A stretch of DNA of 64,000 nt from Piscicola geometra (Eukaryota > Annelida > Clitellata > Hirudinida > Piscicolidae). This document shows, one piece after another, positions 11,355 to 23,200 of the stretch. The number at the start of each line of letters is the position of its first letter. Position 1 is the stretch's first letter. The notes under the pieces were generated by a model. It was not told the DNA's origin. It searched no databases and saw only the letters and a program-made list of their open reading frames with translations. The stretch is from positions 960,388 through 1,024,387 of the forward strand of contig OX030958.1 in the NCBI GenBank assembly GCA_943735955.1. The letters are read 5' to 3'. The translations under genes were made by a program, and so were the position numbers.

Positions 11355-13230
11355 TAATAGGCTAGAAACAATTTTTGTAATTGACATTGCTTTAATATTC
11401 TGTTATTTAAAGTTTTCAATGTTTCATTTATTTGTGAATATCGTTTCAATAAAAATATTATAATATTATTTGAAACATATAGCTATTTTATTCATCTACA
11501 GCAGAGTTCAAAGTGAGGGTTGAAGTGATAGATAACCAAAACAAATCAAAAACATGGCTGTTCAATGGTCCATATGCAGGTTAAACTAAGATATACTTCA
11601 AAAATTTAAAACCGAAAGTGATTTAATACAAGCTATCTTTGAAATTAATATTGACATTTTTTATTCAAGACCCTAGTGAGCGAACTACCAGCTTAAATTT
11701 CTGAATATTAAAAAAAAAAATTGGCATAAAAATTAAATTGTTACTAAAAGTATTTCTATAATAAATATTAATAGCGCAGGGCATGATGTGCATGTTAAGG
11801 GATTTTTAATACTGCTTCTAAGTGATAACGAGATAAATAAATAAAAATATGGCATTAAATTCTTCAGCTATGTTCACTTTTTTTCCCAATTTTCTAGTCA
11901 TAAATTTTCTAGGTTAAAAACGATTTTTCCAAAGATACAAGAAGCTTTATTTTCATGAACTCTATTTTTGATTAATTAAATTTTTTTACAAGAAATACAA
12001 CTAAATCTTTTAATATTTCAAAGAAAAAATTTAAAATGGGAATGATTAACAAAATTTTGTTCATTTGTTCACAATCTTTTAGTAATTTTTGAAACTGAAG
12101 ATGGACATAATAATTCATATTTATATGAAAAAATGAAAGTAATTAACAAAATTTTGTTCATTTATTTCACAATCTATAATTTACGAAACTGAAAATGGAC
12201 AAAAGTCACATAGAAATTCTTAAGAGCTGATTCCATCTGTACAATCTTCATGTGTCCATCATCACATTTGCCACACTGGAATTAATTGTTCACTGGAAGA
12301 ATCAATGTGGAACTCATCACATATCAAACAATTTTAAGATGTTATAGAAAAAAAGATGTTATAAACTGTAACCCAGATCAGCATTCTCCTTTTTAAATTT
12401 TTTATTATTAATTTTTTTGTCTAATTTTTATTTATTTATTTTTTCCTCAACTTTTTTCTTATAGGGGGGTTTGTTAAACATCAGCAGATTCTACTTCTCT
12501 TGCTCTTTTTCTCAATGGTTTACATTTTGGACAATTTAAGAACTTTGTTAAGATCATCATTAAAGGGAGCCAAATATGATGTGAATTTTTTTTATGCATT
12601 GAGATTTAAAATTTAACATTCTAAGTTCATTTATATTATAATTGGGTACCATGAAACGTTGAAATAATTGAAAAGTTTTTTAATTAGATCAGATGAGTGC
12701 GTCTTGCCTTGCAGGTATATGTTCCAAACTTATTTAAAAATTAGATTATACGAGTGGGAAATTATACGTTTTTTTCTTTAATTGATGCAGTATATAATAG
12801 TTATAAAAAAAAGTATATTGTATAATAACAGAAAATAAGAAGAAACAAACTTGCATCAAGTTATCACAAAACAAATTTAGGCGTCTGCAAACATAATGGA
12901 AATAAGAAAAAAATACTTTTAGATAAAATAAATAAATATTTTCGACAAAATGGTAATCTTAAAAATTCTATATCGCATTTATATTTTACAAAAACACTCA
13001 TGAGCATCTTATCCCGATTGAGCATCTTGCCCCGCTCTCCCTATAACGTTTTCAAAATTGAACAATTCTGTTTAGATTTAAAAAATTTAAAGGTTTGAAG
13101 TTTATTAACACTTGTTATTACAACTTAAACGTCAAATAAAGATATTTCAAAGCATATATTTTATTTTAACACACTTTTTGGAAAATTATTGTAATGTTTT
13201 TTATGCTTAAACATAATTAAGTGATTATCC
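11355..13230. other. AT-rich DNA with one dispersed repeat
   Basis: No gene seen. About 12560-13045 is similar to 36765-37185 (shared words ACTTGAAATAATTG-like, AACAAACTTAGGC-like, and a shared right end CACTCATGRGCAT, then CTCTYCCCTA). It is probably a pair of old DNA-element copies of unknown class. Confidence 0.45.
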
Positions 13231-13379
13231 GAGTACCGTTTCTAAAATATCCCATTAGAAACGGTACTTGTAAACATAGACAGCGGAATATAAAAAATCA
13301 GCTGATGGCACTGTTTATTTATTTGTTCAATCAGCTGATGTTTGGTTTCTAACAATAGCAAAAAGCGGCCATATTTTCT

Positions 13380-13560
13380 TTAGATTTCGGAAACTATCCG
13401 AGGCGAGATAGTAAAATGAACAATTACTAAGGCTTCTTCACTTTTTTTTACATTATTTTTCAAAGGTATATGATTGTTCACGGTATATATTTCGGCAAAC
13501 TATCTGAGGCGAGATATATCGTAAAATGAACAATAAATAAGGCTTCTTTACTTGATAATG
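13380..13560. repeat. Short direct duplication
   Basis: The segment CTATCCGAGGCGAGATAGTA, then CTTCTTCACTT at about 13384-13443 recurs at about 13491-13552 with minor changes. Just upstream (about 13230-13266) is a small hairpin with AGTACCGTTTCTAA arms. Confidence 0.6.
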
Positions 13561-13962
13561 AAAAAGACTTGAAATGATGATAATGATGATGCTAATGAAA
13601 ATAACTGTTGAGATGATGATTGTGATAGTGATGGGGAATGAATTATTATTACATACACATATTATTTAAAATTAGTATTTAAAATGTCAAAAACAAGGTT
13701 TCGTTTGTTTTCTTTGTGTTGGCAACAGTAGTGCCTGACTGATTTTTCTGAAAAATTAAGCAGAAAAGTTCTAAAGAAATAATTTAAGCTTATAATCAGC
13801 CAATAGGGGCGATATATGCTTGCAGTTCCTATTGCGTCAACATTCTGATCACTCGAAATGCGCAGAATTATTTTCTTTAAAAAAAGTTTTTTTCAATATT
13901 ATCCACGCATCAGAGCAATTTGAAATCAAACTTTAAACCCAGTGGTAACCCAGAGTTCTGTA

Positions 13963-14982
13963 TAGAGACCGACCGAAACAGATATTTTTATTTCGGCCGA
14001 AACCGAAATTAAGCCGAAATTAAAATCCCATTTTTGGCCGAAACCGAAATTAAGCCGAAATTGAATATCAATTTTCGGCCGAAACCGAAATTGTAATCAG
14101 ATTTTCGGCCGAAACCGAAATTTTTTCCAACTTTTATTAAAAATGAAAAAATAGTATTTAACGATGACAATGCCAGTTTAATAATTAAATCCAAACAAGC
14201 GTATATTTTTAGCAAAAAAATAAAAGTTTTTCAACAACAGAAATTTGTTGTTGTTGACAGGCTTTGGTCAGACTGACATTTTGTAAAAAAACTTCCAAAT
14301 AGGATTCAACGACATTTTCACAATTTATTTTTAAATTAATTATTCGAATCCAAATCTTCTCGTTCTTTCGACTTATATATAGAGTTTTTCAAAGAAGGGA
14401 TATCTAGAATTCCACATGCTTGTATATGTTATTCGAAGAATTAGTCTTATGTCACCCATAAATCAATTAACCACGATATCTAATAGATAACTAATAGAGA
14501 TGAGAATCGAACCCAAACTTAATAATTCGAGTTCGATTGAGGATATACAGATACTTACTTTTGACAATAACATTTTTTAAACAAATGTTTTAAAAAAAGA
14601 ATTTGCTTAAAAAAAGTTTTGTTAAATATCATCATTGAACGTATCCCAATACTTGAATTTCAAATACATGATTGTTGTTCCAGATGCTTGTATATGTTAT
14701 TCGAATAATTAGTCTGATGACACCCATAAATCAATCAACCATGATAACTTATAGAGAATCAAATCCGAACTTAATAGTTCGATTGAGGATACAGATATAT
14801 CAGATAAACTACATAAATAAATAAAAATTTTGGTTTTTCGGTAAATATGAGATCCATTTCGGCCGAAACCGAAATTAAGCCGAAGTTACAAAATTATTTT
14901 CGGCCGAAACCGAAAAATTGCCGAAACTAAGAAAATTTGCAATTTCGGCGCCGAAACCGAACCGAATTTCAGTCGGTCTCTA
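13963..14982. mobile_element. hAT-like non-autonomous element with GGCCGAAACCGAAAT ends
   Basis: Inverted ends TAGAGACCGACCGAAAC and TAGAGACCGACTGAAAT bracket about 1 kb. Both subterminal zones carry repeated GGCCGAAACCGAAAT words. Flanking 8-mers (GTTCTGTA and GTTTCTAT) match imperfectly, so the target duplication is uncertain. A terminal fragment of the same family is at 39885-39980. No transposase. Confidence 0.65.
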
Positions 14983-15182
14983 GTTTCTATTACATATGTA
15001 TGAAACAAGAGGCAAATGACTAGGTAAGAGCCCAATGATCCGATATTGGACATATTTATATGTAATTTGTAACTATTCTAGGTAAATTATAAACAAGTAA
15101 TTTTTTCTATTGTGTTGTTTACGGTTAAAAGTATATAATTAAAAAAAATAAAAGCATAATTACTGCGCCGTATTATTAAGTA

Positions 15183-15745
15183 CAGGGCTCGTGCTAGGCC
15201 AAAATTTCTTAAGCCCAAATTTAAAAAAAGTTCTATGTATAATGCACAATTATATATTTTCTTCATCTCACCTTAAATGAGCACCTAGTCGGCTTCAAAA
15301 CAATAAAACCCCCACATAAACCTACGTTTTATTATTATTAGATTATTTTTACTTTTCCGTTTCTTAGTTTTTGAAAGTGTGCGTTAAATTTACTATTGAG
15401 GCAATAAAGAATTTACTTATATATTTCTTTAATCTAAGGCGACTCTAAATGACCTAACGGTATTAGAAATTATGCTATACAATATAAGTATATTAGCTTA
15501 TATAGATTGATCGAGTCTACACTTGAATGAATGGACTAAAACACGAGGCTATTTTTGATTGGCTCAACTCTTCAATCTCAACTTGTTCCCGCGAAATCCC
15601 TTTAGACAAAGAAACATCTAAAAATTGTCTCAATTGAATTTGGAAAAAATGCAAAAAAATTCATTGGGGCCAATCAGAATTTTTAAGGCCAATTTTGAAA
15701 AAGTGGGGTCATTGGCCCCAGTGGCCTTCAACAGCGCGGGCCCTG
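15183..15745. mobile_element. DNA element with CAGGGCYCG ends, copy 1
   Basis: Inverted ends CAGGGCTCGTGCT and CAGGGCCCGCGCT. Interior words (AAATGAGCACCTAGTCG, then TTTATATAGATTGATCGAG-like) match the element at 25385-26371. The flanks share only AAGTA (15178-15182 and 15746-15750), so the class is open: an eroded hAT 8-bp duplication or a family with a 5-bp target. Confidence 0.6.
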
Positions 15746-15965
15746 AAGTATCTTTACCAAACTCAAATGGGGTTTGAGCTGCAAGATTTTTTTATCTTTA
15801 CTATTCTAATTGCATTCGAATCTATATTCAAATTGTCCGCGTAATCTCTTGCCCTTTAAACATTTCTTCTTTTACCTTTTCTGTCTTTTCTCGATGATCA
15901 TTCAACAGATCCAAAATAATTTTTATTTGTTGACTATTTTCCATAACTTCGAATGACTTTGTTAG

Positions 15966-18065
15966 CAGGGGTGCAACCAGTAAAAAATGCTGGGGGAGCT
16001 CAACTTTAGTTTTAAAAAATTAATTGTTTAACCCATTTACCGATGCTGTTGCTTTTTGCAAAATCAATTTATATATTTTGTTGTTGTTTTAATACCGAGT
16101 ATTTTCACATATTTTGTAGAATAAATTTTTAATTTTGATTTCTTAAGTCAAAATTTAATTTTTTAGTTTTTTTATATATAATCTTTTATTTCCTGTTCAC
16201 ATTTAAAATTTCTCAAAACAATCTTTTCCTCGCTTAGATAATTGTTCAATTTTTTCGTTTGATTTTAGTATTTGTATACAAATTTAGTTTTTTTTTCATG
16301 GTGAATAGATAGTTATTACTTGAATTAATTTTTTTTTATTCAAAATTACTAGTAAAACGTTTTCAATGCTTTTAAGAATCAATAGTGCGTTTTCGCAACT
16401 TTGACGTAATATGAATTTATATGATTTTGAATAAGCCTACTCACTCATTACAATAGTTATTATGAAAATAATACAATTATTACTTTAATGTTAATGTATT
16501 ATGAAATTTATACAATTAAAATTAAAAGTTGAATTTTGTAGATGAATTTTGATTTTTATATTTAGAACAAAATTCCAAACCGCAAATGCTTCAAACTTGA
16601 AAATTATTGAAGAAAATATAATTTTTTAACCTCTCATAGGTTGATTATAAAATTAAAATAAAGAAAACATTCGTCGTCAGTGTCGTCTTTGAAACAGCAC
16701 GACAGTTTATGAGTGCTGTTGTAATTCACTTTGAATAATTTGCTTTGTTGTAATTAAAATAATTATTATTATTATAACTAATAAAATAATTATAAATCAT
16801 AATTTTATCGAACTATTTGCGATTGAAATTTATTTCTGTTTTAATAAATGTGGTTTGAATAAATTTATTTATGATTTCTTACTGCACAGAAGTATGTCAC
16901 ACTTGCCGCTCACGTTGCATTTTGCCCCATTAAAACTTATGAAATCATTGTTTCCAATTTTGCTTGAGTTCTTATTTTAACCATATAATGCAAGTCTAAA
17001 TGTAAAATTCAGGTTAACTTTTTTTTTCGGGTGGCGGCGATAAATGGACTAAATAAAAACTACCAATTATAATTGATAAAGAATTTAGATAGTTTATTAA
17101 TGATACAAAAGAAAAGCTACAAACTAAGTTGCATAGTATTCTTAAAGTTACGTCATCATTTTTTAAACTAAGGTAAAAAGTAACAAAATAAGTTTGATAT
17201 GTGATCCTAAACAGTCTATAATTTGTAAAAAAATATTTAGTTTCAACTAAATTTTGATGTGTTTTCAGTAAAAAAATAATTTTTCAATCAGTTTGTGAAA
17301 ATCTTTTCACCATTTAATTTACTGGAAGAAGTGCAGTAGCTGTTTTGGTAGCAGATATTCTCAAACAAGCTTTGCAAACGACGAGCAGATACAGTCGTCC
17401 AAGATGAATTTTAATAAGCCGAAGTTAAGAAAATGTTCTTTCTGCATCTGATGAAGTAACTGGCAGAGTCAGAGCAACATCGAGCATATAATGCAGCTCG
17501 TGCTGAAAGTTTGTAGCACAAAAGAGTTCTTGCAGTTCGACACATGCAATGAGATCAGACTGATCCGCACGTAAACTTGTTGATGTGATTTTGAGCCGTC
17601 TTAGCACAGTTTCAACATCCTTACCATGAAGGTTGGATAATTCTGAAAGCTCGGAAGTTAATTTGTCTATCAGCTCTGTTTTTTATATACTGTGTCATGG
17701 CTGGAAAAATTTATATATGAAAAGTGTAAAGATTTAAAAGTGTAGTTAAGGTCTAGTGGTGCTCTATTTCATCTCAGAATTTTTGACATGTTAGTGTTAT
17801 TTTGGTGGGATCTCTATGTTCTGTGTTGATATATGAAATGTTTTGTGAAATAAAGGCCCGATAGCCACCCAGAGAAATTATCATTGTCCTATGGCATATT
17901 GAAAAATTCATTAGCTCCCCCCCCACAAAAAAACTCATCGATTTTCGAAAAATTGCGAGACCCTTCGAATTAGGCTTGAGCCCCCGCCACTGCTTGGAAT
18001 TATAAATAATATTTGAAACATTAAACTACTTGAGCCCCCCCAGCCCCCTCCTGGTTGCGCCACTG
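15966..18065. mobile_element. hAT element with exact 8-bp target duplication
   Basis: Ends CAGGGGTGCAACCAG and, inverted, CAGTGGCGCAACCAG. Flanking 8-mers TTTGTTAG at 15958-15965 and 18066-18073 are identical, the hallmark of hAT insertion. The 2.1-kb interior carries a minus-strand transposase remnant (17290-17700); the rest is AT-rich and decayed. A poly-C rich patch near 17915 may be the end of a nested relative. Confidence 0.85.
17290..17700 (-). pseudogene. hAT transposase C-terminal remnant
   Basis: The minus strand reads CVELQELFCATNFQ, then ALTLPVTSSDAERTFS, immediately followed by a stop and then LRLIKIHLG. The SSDAERTFS-type motif is the hAT dimerisation domain. Internal stops show it is dead. 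It belongs to the element at 15966-18065. Confidence 0.75.
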
Positions 18066-18536
18066 TTTGTTAGCAATATGTTAGATTCCGGTTCTAGCAT
18101 AACAAAATATTTTGTAATTTAACCGAACGACAACACAAATATTACAGTAATTTACTTTATTAATAATTGTTATAGGTAATTCATTTTTATTTTATTATTT
18201 GTGTGTACTTACTCCAAAAACATTTGTTTAATTTTGCTGTTTAGTTAAACATGCACGTCCTTGCCCCCCCCCCCCCAGGATACGCCTATGACTCTAACCT
18301 TAATCCCAAAATTTTTCATATTTTGAACTATATTTAAAAGCGACAATAGAATAGTAATTTAAAATAAATGGGCTATAAATAAATTTGACGAAAATTTCCT
18401 TGATGTTGCATGATGTTTAATAACTCTAAGCCTTTGGTAATTTCAATGAATCCCTTCTGCAGATTTTCAGGTGGTGGAGGATCAGATAGAGCGCATGAAA
18501 AAGGAAGGTTGCGCATCCAGAATTTATATTTTTAAT

Positions 18537-19789
18537 TAGAGCTGTTCCATGGTTAAAAATTTAAATCGCGCGTTAATCGTATTTTAACGCAATGTTTTCA
18601 GCATATTTTACATTAGTATAAAAAAGTAGTTTAAAATTTTTTTCTCACAAATTTAATAGAACATTTATCAAAATTTATTTATTAAAGTAATCTACATTTG
18701 AAAAGAAAACAAATGAATTTATAAATGATAAAAATGCTTTTTGAGCCAGTTATTCAAGCAAACAAGTTTTTCAACATTAGTTGGATCTAAACAGGCTTTA
18801 TTCTTGCTAACTATGTGAACTGACAAGCTGATTTTTTAAAAATAGTTTCTCCAACCCTTTCCACGTTGCTTGTTTTTCATCTTTTTGAAAACATTCTAAT
18901 TCGTTTGTTGACAGTAAATTGAGAAAGTATTTGTGTTCACTTGCGGACAACATTGCCAAAACAGTATATTTGCAATCAATCAGTCTCTCTATCATCGGAA
19001 GTTTCAAATTCATTGAAATTTTTAATGCGTTCAATTTTTGTAAATGCGTTCAATTTTTGTAAATGCGTTTAACTTTTTTAATGCGTTTCATTTTGTTTAA
19101 TGCATTTAAATGTTTTTAATGCGTTTAATTTTTTTTATTGCGTTAACTTTTTTTTAATGCGTTAAATTTCGTTTAATGTTTTACTTTTTTTTAATGCATT
19201 TAATTTTTTTTAAGGCGTTACATTTTTTTTATGCGTTAAACTTTTTTAATGCGTAACATTTTTTTAATGCGTTACATTTTTTTTTAATGCGTTAAATATT
19301 TTTAATGCGTAAAATTTTTTTTCATGCGTTAAAATTTTTTTAATGCGTTAACTTTTTTTAAATGCGTTAAATTTTTTTCATGCGTTACATTTTTTTAATG
19401 CGTTGAATTTTGTTTAACGCGTTAAATTTTTTTTAATGCGTTACATTTTTTTTAATGCGATACATTTTTTTAATGCGTAAAATTTTTTTATGCATTACAT
19501 TTTTTTAATGTGTTACATTTTTTAAATGCGTTAAATTTTTTTAATGAGTTAAATTTTTTTAGTCCGTTAACTTTTTTTAATGAGCTAACTTTTTTTTGCG
19601 TTACATATTTTTAATGCGTTACATTTTTTTTTTGCGTTAACTTTTTTTTGAAACTTCAACTTTTTTTGAAGCTTTAACTTTTTTTTGAAGCTTTAACTTT
19701 TTTTTGAAGCTTTAACTTTTTTTAATGCGTTAAAATTCTTTAAAGGCGTTAATACATTAATGCGTCAATCGAATTATAACGTAGATCTA
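18537..19789. mobile_element. Candidate hAT-like element containing GCGTTAA array
   Basis: Starts TAGAGCTGTTCC and ends with the reverse complement TAGATCTACGTT; both ends are followed inward by ATCG/GCGTTAA words. Flanks TTTTTAAT and TTTAAAAT match at only six of eight positions. A 75-residue minus-strand frame at 18807-19034 has no recognised family. The interior is dominated by a degenerate tandem repeat. Confidence 0.4.
19030..19770. repeat. Degenerate tandem repeat of AATGCGTTAAATTTTTTTT type
   Basis: Units of about 16-19 bp built from AATGCGTTA plus a T-run, with frequent base changes and length variation, and a switch to GAAGCTTTAACTTTTTTT units near 19650-19720. Subterminal array of the element above. 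Confidence 0.8.
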
Positions 19790-20090
19790 TTTAAAATACA
19801 TTTAAACTAAAAATTTTTTTGAGCCTCACTCGATATTCATGATTTTAAAAAGTCTCGCGAAGAAATGTTGTCTCAACAGCGCAGACAGGGTGGCGAGAGG
19901 GAGTGGACGATGAAGACGAAGATCGAAACAAAGGCAGCTCCAGAAATAAAAGGGATTCGTTTTCCGTTTGGGTTTGTGGAAAAATAACGATTCATCTAAG
20001 AACTTTTATTTCTGGTTTATTGTTGCAGCCATAAATCATTTAATACCATGCCAGTGTTCATTTTATGACAAGTTAGTGTTGCTTTTGTAG

Positions 20091-20279
20091 TATCCCGACA
20101 AACTCACAGAGCTACAAGAACAACAACAAAAGCACCAAAGATGATCGTTACCGACGATCAGTGACAGACATTCGAGAGAAAAGGTTTCCAGGATGCAACC
20201 AAGACAACCAACCAGTAGATTCTTATATGGCCATCACTATGGAGATTTCAAAAACTGTATATCTGCCCTGTATGGTCTG
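20091..20279 (+). CDS. Ig-TSP1 gene exon: pre-Ig segment and first Ig cysteine
   Basis: Acceptor TTGCTTTTGTAG precedes; donor GTATGT follows. Translates NSQSYKNNNKSTKDD, then MEISKTVYLPCMV. Ends in phase 2; joining to the next exon makes a Cys codon. Confidence 0.75.
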
Positions 20280-23200
20280 GTATGTCTTTTTATATCTGTT
20301 TGCTTTTGTATGCATGTTTTTTGCGACCTATGGTAGCTTCAAAGGCTTGATTTACAAACGACAGTGACCGCTACTCGGAACTGGGCCCAAAAGTGTGGTT
20401 CAAGTTTCATAACACCAAAGTGGCCCACGAGATCTTGTGGTACGCTAAGGAGGTCGAGTACGATCTGCATGACAACCACCTACTCAACCGTATTTATGCC
20501 ACTCCTGACCACCGCCTCGTCATCAAGGACTTCCAAGCTGGTGACTCCTTCGACTTCAAGCCCTTGCATGCACACACTTACCAATGCACATTTCGTAGTA
20601 TTCCTTGCGAAAACTTCCATGCATGCATCGACAATCGCATCTGATACTTACCTATGAAAACGACAAACACTCAAGCACATCGACAACCCGTGCAGCTGAC
20701 GCAGGTGCTTATTACTGTGGCTTCCACAATAAAGAGACTAAACCAGAGGCTCAGAACATCGCTTTCAGGTTGCCTAGGAACAATTTTGAAGTTATATTAC
20801 TGCATTATTACATCGCAGTATCTCGTATTTTTGTTAACCTTTATCCTACTAACGCTACTAGCTGGAAACATTTGCAGATATGAGTCTATTTAAGGCGAGC
20901 GGGTTGGCTTAGATGGTAAGTCGTTGGACCTGCAACTTAGAGGTCGCCAGTTTGAATCCCTGTTCAAACAACCGCGAGCTATCATATACCTAGTGTATAT
21001 GATGCGGTGTTTCACGACCTATGTCGTGTGAGTGGCGCCTCAGTTGCGTGCCTTGGCGCATTATAAATACGCATTATTATTATTATTTAAAAACTTCTAT
21101 TAAAGATAAATAAATAATGTTTAGGTCTTGGTTATTACTAATGATTCTCGGTTTTACTTTTGCTAACTGTATTTTGTATATAAATACTTATCTCAACTAC
21201 TTTCTTAGCTCTTCAAATTCACTTTTTATTAATTATAATAATAATGACGAGCCTTATTATAGTGGCGTATAACCCGAACGGGCTTCCAGGCCACTTAGGC
21301 TGCATATACAATACAATGACTAGTAAGATTATCGTGGCGTAAATCCGGACGGGCTTCAAGACCACTTAGTTATGAAAAAGTTAATAATGATATTAATATT
21401 TATTATTATTTTAAAATTATTATTAACCATTAATAAGTACAAAATAAATAAATAAAATGAAGATAAAATTAGGAAGCAAGAAATTTATGAATGGAAGAAA
21501 TGAGCAGCATATTTGTGGGTTGCTGTGATCTACCAAACAAGTACGTTTTCAGGGAACGGCTGAATGTCGCGGTCGAGCTTGGGGATTTGAGTCTATTGGG
21601 AAGACTATTCCAAAGAGTCGGCGCTGCAACAAAAAAGCTTCTTGCACCTGCATACTTGAGTTTGTAGCACTATGCAACTACATCTCTTGACCTAGCAGAC
21701 CTGAGTTTTTCCCTCTGGGGAAGACTTGCCGTCATGACAATGCTACTCGACAAATAATCTGGACACTCATCGGACAGACACTTGTGCATTAACAAGATGT
21801 TTTTGTATTCAAGTCTGTTTTCAACATGAATCCAGTGGAGCTACTTGAGAACAGAGCTGATGTGATCATAATTTCTAGCACCTGTTATGAGCCTAGCTGT
21901 GGTTTTGATTATAGACTGAATTTTCTGCAGCTGCGTCATTGGCAACCCAGTAAGAATGATATTGCCATAGACAATTCGACTGAGAACCAAAGCAGAAGAC
22001 AAAGTTCTCTATGAGTCCTTGGTCAATAGCCATCTTATGCATATTTTCATTTGCGCCTATGGGCTAACAGGGCATTGGTTGCACTCGAACCTAGGACCTT
22101 TCATTATTGGTCAAGCCGAATGTTGTTACCGGATAGTCCTTTGATGTTTTTTTAGATGGAATCTGTAGCGTTGGTAGGATCCTGTACAAATTTTTTCACT
22201 CATTTATTTTCGGCTCAAATTTATTTTATTTTTCAATCCAGAGATTCTAAACATAATGCTAATAAAAGAACATCAAACCTTTATAAAAGCTAAAGATGAA
22301 ATATAAAAGAATAGTAAATTTGTACATTGATTATTCATTCTCCTAAGGCTGGAGATGAGAAAAAAGATAGCAATGTTGAAGATGTGATGAAGAAATAGGT
22401 GAAAGAGTTTTTTAAACCTGCTGGAGAATTCGAACTTTAAAAAATAGTGACGGACGAAGAAAGCTTTAATGTTGGTCTATTAGAATCAGAAAACAATACC
22501 AAAAAATGGAGGAAAAAGAAGAAGGAAAAAAATATTTTCTGAGAACGACGTTTGAGCCAGCTCATACAGCATCGTTAATGTCTACATTTCTTCTCATTTG
22601 TGAATTGAATCGATTTGAGTTTTTGTAATTAATTTTTAATTCAATAATGATCAAAATTCGATATGAATCAGAAAGTTGTTAGCGAGAACTTAGGTATAGC
22701 AAATTTTTTGGCAATAAAAATTATATTCATTTGACAGATAACTATACTTTTATAATTCATTAGACAGATAATTATACTTTTATAACTCATTGCATGTTTT
22801 GCATGTCAAGAGATACTAAAGCTGTCACCGATCTTTACCAAAAGAAAGGGCTTCTCACCATGATCTGATGCCTTAATTGGTTCCCAAATGAGTTATAATT
22901 TATGACCTTTAAACTTCTTGCACATTTATGGTTTCACGTAACTGGTTGTTGGGCCACTTGTCATGGAGTTTTGGAGTTTTCCGGCTTTCTTGACCGAAGA
23001 TTGCGCAATCCATTGATTTTCTTGCTTCATATAATCTTTTTTGGGAGAACATGAAATGTCATCAGTTTCTTCATGTACGACTGCACCAAGGTCTGAAGAC
23101 ATGGACGAGGACAGTTCCATCTCAATGGCGATGGCCTGGCAGAAGCTTTCAGGATTCAGTGCAGTCAGGAACATGGTGTACTTGGACGGTGAGTGTTACT

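Noticed and set aside
19877..19983. Additional upstream exon of the Ig-TSP1 gene (RRQGGEREWTMKTKIETKAA in one frame)
   Set aside because: An acceptor and a phase-2 donor can be found, but two frames are open, the donor is weak and no domain supports either.
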